Shown in pieces: positions 52,198 to 60,372 of a stretch of DNA of 64,000 nt. Position 1 is the stretch's first letter; every line of letters starts with the position of its first letter. This DNA is from DASZHJ01 sp035517495. Its GTDB lineage: Bacteria; Pseudomonadota; Alphaproteobacteria; ATCC43930; CGMCC-115725. Location: contig DATIYT010000019.1 in assembly GCA_035517495.1 (NCBI GenBank), positions 1-64,000 on the forward strand, in the 5' to 3' direction. The notes under the pieces were generated by a model. The model did no database searches and was not told the DNA's origin. It saw only the letters and a list, made by a program, of their open reading frames with translations. The position numbers and the translations under genes are program-made.

Positions 52198-53409
52198 ATG
52201 ATTTCGATCGCAAGGCCCGCCGCCGCGGCGCTCCTGGCAATTTTGATCGTCACTCCTTCGGTGCGGGCGGAGGATACGATCGAGCAGTTCAAGACCTTGG
52301 TCGAACCGCTGCTGGCGCCGGCAACGATTACCTACGCCAAGGCCACCACTACCGGCGCCCAGAGCCTGGTGCTTGAGGACGTGGTGCTGACGCCGCCGGC
52401 GAATGGCCCGATGGATAAGCCGGTCTCGATCTCGACGGTCACCATCGACGCGATCGATTTCGCGGGTATCGCGCGGGGCGATGCACCGTCGCACCTGCAT
52501 GTCCGGCTCGACGGCGTGTCGAGCGAGGGCATTGCCGCGGCGCCGCAGGAGCTGACGGAGATTCTGGGCGCAGGGCCCTATCGCGCCAATTTCGAGCTCG
52601 ACTACACCATCGTTGACGCCAGGGAACTGCGCATCGACACGCTCGCAATCGAGCTGCCGGGGCTCGGGCGGCTCAAGGCCTCGCTCGATATCGACGGCAT
52701 CGAGAGCGGCGGCGGCAATTTCACCGACGCGAACTTCGATGACGCCGCGCTGCGCGCGGGAAGGCTGAGCTATGAAGACGGTTCGCTGCTCGCCAAGGCG
52801 GTTGCCGGCTTTGCGAAAGAACAGCACAAGAGCGAGCAGGAGATCATCGCGGCGTGGTCGGAGAGCCTCAAATCTCTGGCGGCAAGCGAGGGCCATGACG
52901 AGGGACCGCTGCTGCAGGCGGCGCTGGCACTGCTGGCGGACTATCAGGCTCCCAGGGGGCCGCTCACTCTTACCTTGACGCCGCCGCGCGACGCGGCGGG
53001 AGCGCACCCGATCGCGGATGCCGCGACCGACGGTGTCTCCAAGACGCTGGGAGTGAGCGCTAATTATGGGGGCCAAACCTACGCGCTTCCGCCGGACCCC
53101 GAGGCCACGAACAAGCTCGCGGGCATCGCCGCCTGGAACGCCCTGGTCGGCAACACCGTCTTCGCCAAAATCGATGGGGAGGAAGATTTCGACTTCTTCT
53201 CCAGCGACGGCGAAGTTCGCTCCATGGAAGGCAGCGACGTCAGCCGCGGCAAGTGGATGCTCGAAGATCCCAAGATTTGTTTCCAGTACGCCAACGCGTC
53301 GAAGGAGTGCTACTCGCTCGAGGTCATCGGCAACAGCGTGGTCTTCACCGACGAAGATGGCACGGGACAGCGCTACAAGATTCTCTCGGGCAATCCAAAG
53401 CAGCTTTAG
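52198..53409 (+). CDS. Periplasmic protein of unknown function
   Basis: 403 residues from ATG 52198 (AGGAAGAGG upstream). Signal peptide core AAAALLAILIVTPSVRA, cleavage before EDTIEQF. The central part (residues ~30-290) alternates strands and short helices, with LRIDTLAIELPGLGRLKASL and a long linker rich in Ala/Leu, and could resemble DUF945/YdgA-type proteins. The last ~90 residues (DGEVRSMEGSDVSRGKWMLE, then KICFQYANASKECYSLEVIG) look like a small lipocalin-like domain with two Cys that occurs in several alphaproteobacterial periplasmic proteins. I do not recognise the full-length family. Confidence 0.75.
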   Translation: MISIARPAAAALLAILIVTPSVRAEDTIEQFKTLVEPLLAPATITYAKATTTGAQSLVLEDVVLTPPANGPMDKPVSISTVTIDAIDFAGIARGDAPSHLHVRLDGVSSEGIAAAPQELTEILGAGPYRANFELDYTIVDARELRIDTLAIELPGLGRLKASLDIDGIESGGGNFTDANFDDAALRAGRLSYEDGSLLAKAVAGFAKEQHKSEQEIIAAWSESLKSLAASEGHDEGPLLQAALALLADYQAPRGPLTLTLTPPRDAAGAHPIADAATDGVSKTLGVSANYGGQTYALPPDPEATNKLAGIAAWNALVGNTVFAKIDGEEDFDFFSSDGEVRSMEGSDVSRGKWMLEDPKICFQYANASKECYSLEVIGNSVVFTDEDGTGQRYKILSGNPKQL

Positions 53410-53477
53410 CCGTCTACTTTCGCTTGCGATCGTGCCGGCGAGCGCCTGTGCGCGGAATGACGCCGCGAGAACCGGCG

Positions 53478-53654
53478 CTCGATGGCCCGCTGCACATTGG
53501 GCAGATCGCGCTTGCGAGAGCCTTGAGCTGGATCGAGTTCCGCAATCTCCCGGGCTTTCGCGACGGTCGCCCGCGCCTCAAGAGCTGGTACGAACGCTTT
53601 GCAGAACGTTCCTCGATGCTTGCAACACCGCTTGCCGGGGAAGTCGTGGACTGA
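53478..53654 (+). pseudogene. Glutathione S-transferase C-terminal fragment
   Basis: This frame encodes LDGPLHIGQIALARALSWIE, then FRNLPGFRDGRPRLKSWYER, FAERSSMLATPLAG, a good match to the last ~55 residues of alphaproteobacterial GST proteins (IA-x-ACALGYLDFR, RP-x-L-x-x-WY). The thioredoxin-like N-terminal domain is absent and the frame overlaps no start. It fills much of the 496-base gap between the periplasmic protein and the cytochrome gene; the rest of that gap shows nothing else I can identify. Confidence 0.6.
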
Positions 53655-53905
53655 CGCGCGGGTCGAGAACCTGTCTTCTATCTCAAAGCTTCACTTATCG
53701 AAGTAATCGGAAAATTTTAATTTACTTGCCGGCCGCCGAAGCGCAATGGCGCATTAGGTGGCCAACCGCGTGCGGTCGGGACCGGTCGCCATCCAATATC
53801 GAGGCCGAGCTGAACACGAACGGCAAATGGCGCCGATCGCTGCCGGTTGCCGAAACGGCCCAGTCGCCTGCATCTACGCGTGGGAGCGCAACGATGGAGG
53901 GTCTC

Positions 53906-55465
53906 ATGGGATTCTTATCAGACCGACCCTGGAGCGAGCTTCCGTTCCTCACCATAAAACTTTCGGCCGCGAGCCTGGCGCTTCTGTGTTTGGTGACGGC
54001 CCCACCCTCTCGGGCCTTTGCACAGGGGACTTCCGGCGGCGATTCCGCGAATTTCGCGTGGCAGGCGGGAGCGATCGCACACGCTCAAAAGATGCGCATC
54101 TTTCATGACGTGGACGAAGGGACGCAGATAACGCCGCCTCTGATCCCGCAATTCGAATTCGACTTCGACAGCTCGGGACTGGTGGCAACCGATCAACCCG
54201 GAGGCTCCACCGTAACGGCGCGCAATCCCTTCTTTCAGGACCTCGGGACCAATGGAAGGACCTGTTTCACCTGCCATCAACCGCAGACCGGATGGACCGT
54301 GAGCGCGTCAAGCGTGCAGGCGCGCTTCTATGCGAGCTTTGGTACCGACCCGATATTCCGCCTCGTCGATGGCGCGACATGCCCGAGCGATGATGTCTCC
54401 ACCATCGATGCGAAACTCGAAGCCTATAGTCTGCTCTTGAGCAAGGGGCTGATTCGGATCGGTCTCCAGGTTCCGGCGGCGGCGCAATACCAGATCGTGT
54501 CGGTGGACGACCCCTATAACTGCAATACCAATCCGACAACGGGACTGACGGGTCCGACGACCGGCATCGTATCGGTCTATCGCCGTCCGTTGCCCTCGAC
54601 CAATCTGGGCTTCTTAAGCACATTCATGTGGGATGGGCGCGAGCCCAACTTGCTGAGCCAAGCCGTCGACGCCACGCTCACTCACGCGCAGACAAACGCG
54701 CCACCGAGCGCCCCTCAACAGCAGCAAATCTTCGCGTTCGAAAACGGCCTTTTCACGGCGCAATACTTCGATACCGGAGCGAAGTGGCTGAGCGCCGTCG
54801 GTGCGAACGGAGGGCCGCTTGCGCTTTCGAAGCAGCTCGCGTCGTTTTTCATCGGTATCAACGATCCCCTGGGAATGAATCCAAAGGGAACAGCATTTTC
54901 GCCCGACATCTTCAATATCTACGACCCCTGGACCAACATTGCCGGATCGGACGCTGTCGCAGTCGATCGTGAGGCCGTTGCACGCGGCCAGGCGCTCTTC
55001 AACGACACGCCGATCAACATCACCGGTGTCGCCGGCCTCAACGATGTACTCAAAACGCCGAGCATCCCCGGGTTCTGCGGCACATGTCATGACACACCCA
55101 ATGTCGGCGACCATTCGGTCAAGGCGCCGCTCAATATCGGCATCGGCAACGCGGGCAGCAACGCGCCGCCCGCGCTCGATATCTCAGATCTCCCTGTGTT
55201 CACCGTGCAGTGCGTGGCGGGGCCATTGAACGGCCAGACCTTTGTCGTGACCGATCTCGGGCGCGCGCTTATATCGGGCAATTGTGCCGACATCGGCAAG
55301 CTCAAGGGACCCATCCTGCGCGGACTTGCGTCGCGAGCCCCTTATTTCCATAACGGCTCCGCGCGCACGTTGGACGATGTCGTGAATTTCTACGACCAGC
55401 GCTTCGGTATCGGATTCACGGCTCAGCAGCATAACGATCTCGTGGCCTTCCTGAAGACGTTGTGA
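53906..55465 (+). CDS. Di-heme cytochrome c peroxidase-like protein
   Basis: 519 residues from ATG 53906, chosen because GGAGG lies five bases upstream (an ATG 12 bases earlier is also in frame). Signal peptide with cleavage near AFAQG. Two heme sites: CFTCH at 120-124 and CGTCH at 391-395. The ending GPILRGLASRAPYFHNGSAR and TLDDVVNFYDQRF is the C-terminal consensus of bacterial cytochrome c peroxidases/MauG relatives. The 266-residue spacing between hemes is much longer than in standard peroxidases (~150), with an inserted region (NPTTGLTGPTTGIVSVYRRP, FMWDGREPNLLSQAVDATLT). Its heme is attached by the ccm system in this window. Confidence 0.88.
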   Translation: MGFLSDRPWSELPFLTIKLSAASLALLCLVTAPPSRAFAQGTSGGDSANFAWQAGAIAHAQKMRIFHDVDEGTQITPPLIPQFEFDFDSSGLVATDQPGGSTVTARNPFFQDLGTNGRTCFTCHQPQTGWTVSASSVQARFYASFGTDPIFRLVDGATCPSDDVSTIDAKLEAYSLLLSKGLIRIGLQVPAAAQYQIVSVDDPYNCNTNPTTGLTGPTTGIVSVYRRPLPSTNLGFLSTFMWDGREPNLLSQAVDATLTHAQTNAPPSAPQQQQIFAFENGLFTAQYFDTGAKWLSAVGANGGPLALSKQLASFFIGINDPLGMNPKGTAFSPDIFNIYDPWTNIAGSDAVAVDREAVARGQALFNDTPINITGVAGLNDVLKTPSIPGFCGTCHDTPNVGDHSVKAPLNIGIGNAGSNAPPALDISDLPVFTVQCVAGPLNGQTFVVTDLGRALISGNCADIGKLKGPILRGLASRAPYFHNGSARTLDDVVNFYDQRFGIGFTAQQHNDLVAFLKTL

Positions 55466-55480
55466 GCGGCACAAGCGGCA

Positions 55481-55508
55481 TCGCGGCCCCGTCCAGGCGG
55501 GGCCGCGA
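55481..55508. terminator. Possible bidirectional terminator hairpin
   Basis: TCGCGGCCCCG / CGGGGCCGCGA is an 11-bp perfect stem with a 6-base loop, 16 bases after the cytochrome stop and before the converging acetyltransferase gene. There is no clear U-run, so it may be a pause or stability structure instead. Confidence 0.6.
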
Positions 55509-55562
55509 CGCCGGAGCTAAGCCGCGGGTTGCGAAGCCCCAACACACCCCAAAGGCGCCTAC

Positions 55563-56000
55563 CTAGCCCAACTCAATCTGGTAGCGGATGAAGCCGCGAT
55601 TCTCCGCGACTTTGTCATAGAGGAGCCGCGCCCGTGCGTTGCTTTCGTGGGTGTGCCAGTAAACTCGGGCGCATCGCCGTGCGCGGGCCCAGTCGGCAAC
55701 CGCTGCGATGAGCGCGCGCGCGACCCCGCGCCCCCGCACCGCCTCATCAGTGAAGAGGTCCTGCAGATAGCAGACGTCGGGCGCGGTCGTGTTGGCATGC
55801 ACCAGGAAATGCGTGATGCCGACAAGCTTGCCGTCGATCTTGGCACCAAGCGCGTGCATGCAAGTTCCCGCCTGGAACTCGTTCCAGGCGCGGTCATACA
55901 TCGCTTGCGTCAATGTCCGCTTGTAGAAAGCAATATACCCGCGAAAGAGCCGCTCCCAATCGGTGCGGTCTTCCGCGGTCAGTGTTCCAATCTGAATCAT
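55563..56000 (-). CDS. GNAT family N-acetyltransferase
   Basis: 145 residues. IGTLTAEDRTDWERLFRGYI opens the GNAT fold; CYLQDLFTDEAVRGRGVARA contains the Q/RxxGxGxA acetyl-CoA loop, and HTHESNARARLLYDKVAENR completes the domain. FYKRTLTQAMYDRAWNEF is like the yeast Gna1/plant-like small GNAT subgroup that acetylates diamines or amino sugars. Ligand unknown. Converges with the cytochrome gene. Confidence 0.9.
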   Translation of the reverse strand: MIQIGTLTAEDRTDWERLFRGYIAFYKRTLTQAMYDRAWNEFQAGTCMHALGAKIDGKLVGITHFLVHANTTAPDVCYLQDLFTDEAVRGRGVARALIAAVADWARARRCARVYWHTHESNARARLLYDKVAENRGFIRYQIELG

Positions 56001-56067
56001 CGATCCCTCGGGGCCGAGGGAGTTTCCTAATCCCTTGGGCCTCGCGGGACCAGCGCGAAATGGGGGA

Positions 56068-56268
56068 TCAGTCCTTCCAGAACGGCTTTTCCGCCTCGCG
56101 CCACGCGTCGGTCCGCGTGATAGCGATATCGCTGAGGTCGTGGTCGCTCATCTGCATGAGCTCACGCCGCTCGCGCGCGCGGCGCAGCCAGCGTGTCAAT
56201 AAGCTCCCCACCGAGAAAGTCGGTGATGTCGCATACAATGAATCACCGCCGACCGAGAGCATGGTCAT
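56068..56268 (-). CDS. DUF1127 domain small protein
   Basis: 66 residues from ATG 56268 (GGAG six bases upstream). The C-terminal 45 residues, LLTRWLRRARERRELMQMSD and HDLSDIAITRTDAWREAEKP with FW, are a classic DUF1127 (L-x-x-W-x-R-R-x-x-x-x-L-x-x-M-x-D-x-x-L-x-D-I-x-x-x-R), basic small proteins; in other alphaproteobacteria they affect RNA maturation or phosphate-linked physiology. It is the second gene of an ATGA-coupled pair. Confidence 0.88.
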   Translation of the reverse strand: MTMLSVGGDSLYATSPTFSVGSLLTRWLRRARERRELMQMSDHDLSDIAITRTDAWREAEKPFWKD

Positions 56269-56453
56269 GGGAAGCTCCGGCTCCAAGCGGTCTCGTCGCC
56301 CGTGGTGCGCGGTGCGAGCCGCGGGAGGCTAAGCAGGGCACGACGGATCGCCGATACCACTCCCTGGCGTAGCTCCGCGAGCAGTACGCCGGTCTTCGCA
56401 GCGGATACTTCGCTACCGGGATAGCGAGTGGCTTCGGGTTGGAACGGAATCAT
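56265..56453 (-). CDS. Small ORF coupled to the DUF1127 gene, unknown
   Basis: 62 residues from ATG 56453 (GGAGC upstream) to a TGA whose bases overlap the DUF1127 ATG, an ATGA junction typical of translational coupling. The sequence starts MIPFQPEATRYPGSEVSAAK and has an amphipathic, basic helix (LLAELRQGVVSAIRRALLSL). I do not recognise it. The coupling and ribosome site argue for a real gene, its short length against. Confidence 0.45.
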   Translation of the reverse strand: MIPFQPEATRYPGSEVSAAKTGVLLAELRQGVVSAIRRALLSLPRLAPRTTGDETAWSRSFP

Positions 56454-56585
56454 AGGGTTAGCTCCATTGATAAGCCGGTAACCGCCGGCACTTATTTCAC
56501 CCCCAGAAAATGGTTCTAACGCCACAGGAATTAATGCCGCATCGGGTGATATTATTAATTAGTAAGTGTGATATATAGGTTGCCC

Positions 56586-57473
56586 ATGTTGGACCTCAAG
56601 ACGGTTGCTATTTTCGTCAGAGTCGCGCAGCGGCGGAGTTTCGTGCGCGCCGCGAAGGAGCTGGGCATTACCCAATCCGGCGTCTCGAACGCGATCTTGC
56701 GTTTGGAGGAGCGTCTTGGCCTTCGCCTCCTGGCTCGCACCACCCGGCACGTCGGCCTCACCGAGGACGGCGCAGCCTTCTACGAGCGATGCCGGCACAT
56801 CCTCGCCGATCTCGAGGAGGCGGAGCAGGTCCTGACCCAAGCGCGGATCGAGCCGGTGGGAGCGTTGCGGCTCGATCTGCCGTTGGCGTTCGGGCGTATT
56901 AAGGTGGTGCCGTTGCTGGGCGCATTCCGTGCGCGCTTTCCGAGGCTCGATCTCGAAGTGAGCTTCACGGACCGGTTCGTCGACCTCGTCGAGGAGGGGA
57001 TCGATGTCGCGGTGCGCGTGGGGGAATTGCGCGATTCAAGCCTGATCGCGAGGCGGCTGACCGAGAGCCCGCTGCGCGTCGTGGGATCGCCGCGGCATCT
57101 CGCCGAGCACGGAATGCCGCGCACGATCGAGGAAATCGATCCGACGCTCTGTATACCGTACGCGATCCGCGACAGCCGTGTGGTGCGCGAGTGGCGCTTC
57201 GAGCGCGAAGGCAAGCCCGTCACCTTGACGCCCAAGGGACCGCTCACGGTCACCGATGGCACGGCACTTGTGGCCGCGGCCGCCGAGGGGCACGGCCTCG
57301 CTCAGATCAATGACTATGCCAGCGACGAGGCCGTCACATCGGGCGCGCTAGTGCCGTTGCTGGAGGAATTCACCGCGCGTCCGGTTCCGATCTGGCTCAT
57401 CTATCCGCAGACACGGCACCTTTCACCCAAAGTGCGCGCCTTCGTCGATTTCCTAACGGCACGATTCGGGTAG
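56586..57473 (+). CDS. LysR-type transcriptional regulator
   Basis: 295 residues from ATG 56586. The HTH is LDLKTVAIFVRVAQRRSFVR with ELGITQSGVSNAILRLEERL and GLRLLARTTRHVGLTEDGAA. The ligand domain starts VGALRLDLPLAFGRIKVVPL, with RFPRLDLEVSFTDRFVDLVE and IDVAVRVGEL, as in the CrgA/DsdC-like group. It is divergent from the DUF1127 gene pair; the gap is AT-rich (56526-56585, repeated ATTAAT/ATATAT) and suits an autoregulated promoter. The target is unknown; no adjacent metabolic gene is divergent except the small pair. Confidence 0.9.
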   Translation: MLDLKTVAIFVRVAQRRSFVRAAKELGITQSGVSNAILRLEERLGLRLLARTTRHVGLTEDGAAFYERCRHILADLEEAEQVLTQARIEPVGALRLDLPLAFGRIKVVPLLGAFRARFPRLDLEVSFTDRFVDLVEEGIDVAVRVGELRDSSLIARRLTESPLRVVGSPRHLAEHGMPRTIEEIDPTLCIPYAIRDSRVVREWRFEREGKPVTLTPKGPLTVTDGTALVAAAAEGHGLAQINDYASDEAVTSGALVPLLEEFTARPVPIWLIYPQTRHLSPKVRAFVDFLTARFG

Positions 57474-57624
57474 CACTCTTTCAATCAATGATTGGGGTCG
57501 ATGGCAGCGCCGCGAATGAATACCCATGTCCTTTGGTGACGAGTAAGCGTTCGACCATCGGCGCCTGAGTCCGCATTGCGCGGGCTCGTCCACCAATGTC
57601 AGGCTTAGCTCGTTACATAAGTCG

Positions 57625-58833
57625 GTGAAAAACATGAACAAATTTGGCGCGCGCGGCGGTTTTGGCTTGCGGCTCGCACTGGCGTCTCTAATTGCGCTCG
57701 GCCTATCCGCGAGCGGAGTGTTGGCAGCCGCCTCGGGGCCAGACGCGAGCCTCGGCGCATCAATCCAGGCACGGCTGTTGCGCTATGGCGGCGTTGATGC
57801 CGCCAAGGTCGAGATAGGCGTCGACGGCGGTATCGTCACGCTATCGGGAACCGTCACCACATTGCTTTCCCGGAGCCGCGCCGTGGCATTGAGCCAGGCG
57901 GTTGCGGGTGTCCGCGGCGTGATCGATCTGATCTCGGTCGCGACGGACGCTCGCCCGGATTCCGACATTGCGAGCGACGTCAGGGCGTCGCTCGCCGTCG
58001 ACCCCGCCTTGCAAGAGGCGAACATCGAGGCCTACTGCATCGAGGGAACGGTCACACTCGGCGGCGTCGCCTCTTCCCAAGCAGAAAGCCATCTGGCGGA
58101 ACTCTCCGCGAAGGGCACGCCGGGGGTCCGCGAGGTCAATAATGACATCGCGATCTCGCCTGGGGCGAACCGGTCCGACGCCCGGATCGCCGCGGACGTC
58201 GAGGAGTTATTGCGATGGGACGCATGGCTGGCGGACAAGTCGATCAATGTCCGCGTCGTGCAGGGTCAGGTCGTCTTTTCGGGATCGGTCGACAGCGATT
58301 TCGCGCGCCGGCACGCGTCCGACCTTGCCGCTCTGGCGGGCCCGGTCTCCGTCCAAAATGATTTGCAGGTGCAGGGCGGGCCGACGCCCGCTTTGAGCGA
58401 CAAGACCCTCGCATCGATGGTCCGGGATGTCCTGAGCCAGGATCCGCGATTGCGGGGCGTCGCTCCCCGCATCGCCGTCTCGGAGAATGTCGTCGTCTTC
58501 TCGGGAACGGTACCGAATTACGGAGCTGCCGACGCCGTGCTGGCGGACGCCCGATCCGTGCCAGGTGTCACGTCCGTCGACAACCGCATGCTCGTCAACC
58601 CGCAAAACCAGCCGTCGGATGCGGCGCTTGAACGGGAACTGCGTGCCGCATTGGCACGCGATCCTCACATTCCCACGGACGACATCACCGTCTCGGTTGC
58701 GCACGGCCGAGTGACGCTCCGCGGCGTGCTGATGGATGCTTCCCAGCGGCGCGATATCACGAGGATTCTCGGGCAAAATCCGGACGTGCGCGGCATCAAC
58801 GACAAGCTGACGCTCATAAACTACGGCGAGTGA
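57625..58833 (+). CDS. Secreted protein with five BON domains
   Basis: 402 residues from GTG 57625 (ATG 57634 also in frame). Signal peptide core LRLALASLIALGLSA, cleavage near VLAAAS. Five consecutive BON domains of ~70 residues follow, starting near SLGASIQARL, SDIASDVRASL, DARIAADVEELL, DKTLASMVRDVL and DAALERELRAAL, each with the G-x-V-x-L/F-x-G-x-V turn (GIVTLSGTV, GTVTLGGVA, GQVVFSGSV, NVVVFSGTV, GRVTLRGVL). BON domains bind phospholipid or tether proteins in the envelope (OsmY, Arc). Five in tandem is more than the usual two. Monocistronic. Confidence 0.9.
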   Translation: MKNMNKFGARGGFGLRLALASLIALGLSASGVLAAASGPDASLGASIQARLLRYGGVDAAKVEIGVDGGIVTLSGTVTTLLSRSRAVALSQAVAGVRGVIDLISVATDARPDSDIASDVRASLAVDPALQEANIEAYCIEGTVTLGGVASSQAESHLAELSAKGTPGVREVNNDIAISPGANRSDARIAADVEELLRWDAWLADKSINVRVVQGQVVFSGSVDSDFARRHASDLAALAGPVSVQNDLQVQGGPTPALSDKTLASMVRDVLSQDPRLRGVAPRIAVSENVVVFSGTVPNYGAADAVLADARSVPGVTSVDNRMLVNPQNQPSDAALERELRAALARDPHIPTDDITVSVAHGRVTLRGVLMDASQRRDITRILGQNPDVRGINDKLTLINYGE

Positions 58834-59000
58834 CGGAGACTTGAGCGTCTGCGCGGGCCACGATGGGGCTCGCCCGGATAAATCCGATCGAACGACCACG
58901 CCATCCGGAAAATGAAGTGGGCTCCGGTGCTCGGGCGCAACTTGACAAGCGCAGCCATATGCCTCGCTATGTTTGGGCAACTATAAATATGGAGGCGCTT

Positions 59001-60320
59001 ATGAAGCTGCGCGATGTCGCACAATTGGCCTCCGCGATGCTGCTCGCCGCGGTGGTATCGACCGCGCCGGCCGCCGGGGCGAGGGCCGATGACGGCAAGA
59101 CAATCAAGATCGGCGTGGTGTACGACCTCTCCGGGCCCTTTGCCGGCGGTGGATCGGACCTGCATTATCTCGGCGCCAAGATCATCATCGATTGGTTCAA
59201 CGCGCATGGCGGTATCGATGGATACAAAGTCGATCCGATTTACGTCGATGCGCAGAGCAAGCCCGACGTCGCGATTAACGAATCCGTCCGGCTGATCGAG
59301 CAGGAACACGTCGACATGCTGCTCGGCTTTTTCTCGTCGGCTGAATGCGTGCCGGCGGCCGCGCGCATCGAGCAGCTCAAGAAATTCATGTGGATCACCA
59401 CCTGCATAGCCTCGCCTGTGCTGGAGGGGCGCAATCTGCAATATGTTTTTCGCCCGCAGCCCTACGGCAGGCAATGGGGCCTGGCGTCGACGGAAATGGT
59501 GGCCGCCTATTCCAAGGCGCAACTTGGCAAGGACCCCAAGGATCTGAAGATCGCGATCATTCATGAGGACGGCCCCTACGGCACCGATGTCGCCGCGGGA
59601 AATCGCGAGGGCGCCAAGAAGGCTGGCTTCCAGGTAGTGGCAGACGAGGGATATTCGGCCTCGGCTCCCGATCTGTCGTCGCTGGTGACCAAGCTGAGGC
59701 GGGGCCAGCCGGACGTGATTTTCCATACCGGCTACAACCCCGACATCAGCCTGTTCTTGCGCCAGGCGCGGGAGCTCGGTCTGAAATTCTCCGCCTTGGT
59801 GGGGCACGGCGCCGGCTACACCGTCTATTCCAAGCTCAAGGAGAGCGTTGGAAATGACGCCAATTATTTCTTTGACGTCGATCCGATCTCGATTTGGCAG
59901 ACCAACGAGAAATCCCTGAAACCGGAGCTGGTCCCGATCATCAAGTTGGTGGGCGATGCCTATCAGACGGCCAAGCCCGACACGATCATAAAGTCGGCGC
60001 ATGTGGGCATGGCGGCCTCAAATACCTACGCCTTCCTGACCGATGTCTTGCCACGCGCCATCACGAAATACGGGGGCATCACTGCCGATGATCTGCGCCA
60101 GGCTGCCCTCGACACCGACTTGCCTGACGGCTCGACCATGCTCGGCTTCGGCATCAAATTCGAGCCGCCGGGCGAGTCGATGGCGGGTCAAAACGAGCGC
60201 GCATACCCGGTTGTGGTGCAGTATATCGACGATCAGAGCTATGTTGTTTGGCCCAAAGCGCAACAACAACGCGAACCGGTGTTGAAGCTGCCGGCAAGTT
60301 CGCCCTACTCGCCGAATTAG
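59001..60320 (+). CDS. Liv-type ABC transporter substrate-binding protein (orphan)
   Basis: 439 residues from ATG 59001 with GGAGG five bases upstream. Signal peptide: KLRDVAQLASAMLLAAVVST, cleavage near ARA-DD. KTIKIGVVYDLSGPFAGGGS, YLGAKIIIDWFNAHGGIDGY, VDAQSKPDVAINESVRLIEQ, LLGFFSSAECVPAAARIEQL and the IIHEDGPYGTDVAAGNREGA segment are the type I periplasmic fold of the LivK family. The SxxE/SAEC region near the ligand site is typical. No permease or ATPase is next to it. It differs from the binding protein at 20977. Confidence 0.9.
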   Translation: MKLRDVAQLASAMLLAAVVSTAPAAGARADDGKTIKIGVVYDLSGPFAGGGSDLHYLGAKIIIDWFNAHGGIDGYKVDPIYVDAQSKPDVAINESVRLIEQEHVDMLLGFFSSAECVPAAARIEQLKKFMWITTCIASPVLEGRNLQYVFRPQPYGRQWGLASTEMVAAYSKAQLGKDPKDLKIAIIHEDGPYGTDVAAGNREGAKKAGFQVVADEGYSASAPDLSSLVTKLRRGQPDVIFHTGYNPDISLFLRQARELGLKFSALVGHGAGYTVYSKLKESVGNDANYFFDVDPISIWQTNEKSLKPELVPIIKLVGDAYQTAKPDTIIKSAHVGMAASNTYAFLTDVLPRAITKYGGITADDLRQAALDTDLPDGSTMLGFGIKFEPPGESMAGQNERAYPVVVQYIDDQSYVVWPKAQQQREPVLKLPASSPYSPN

Positions 60321-60372
60321 CGGCTGGGAACCGCGTCGAAGCCGACGCTTGCGCGCAACGCAACCGCGCGTT

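Noticed and set aside
53066..53905. N-terminal extension of the di-heme cytochrome
   Set aside because: The frame stays open upstream but overlaps the previous gene in another frame and reads as shadow sequence. A ribosome site and signal peptide fix the start at 53906.
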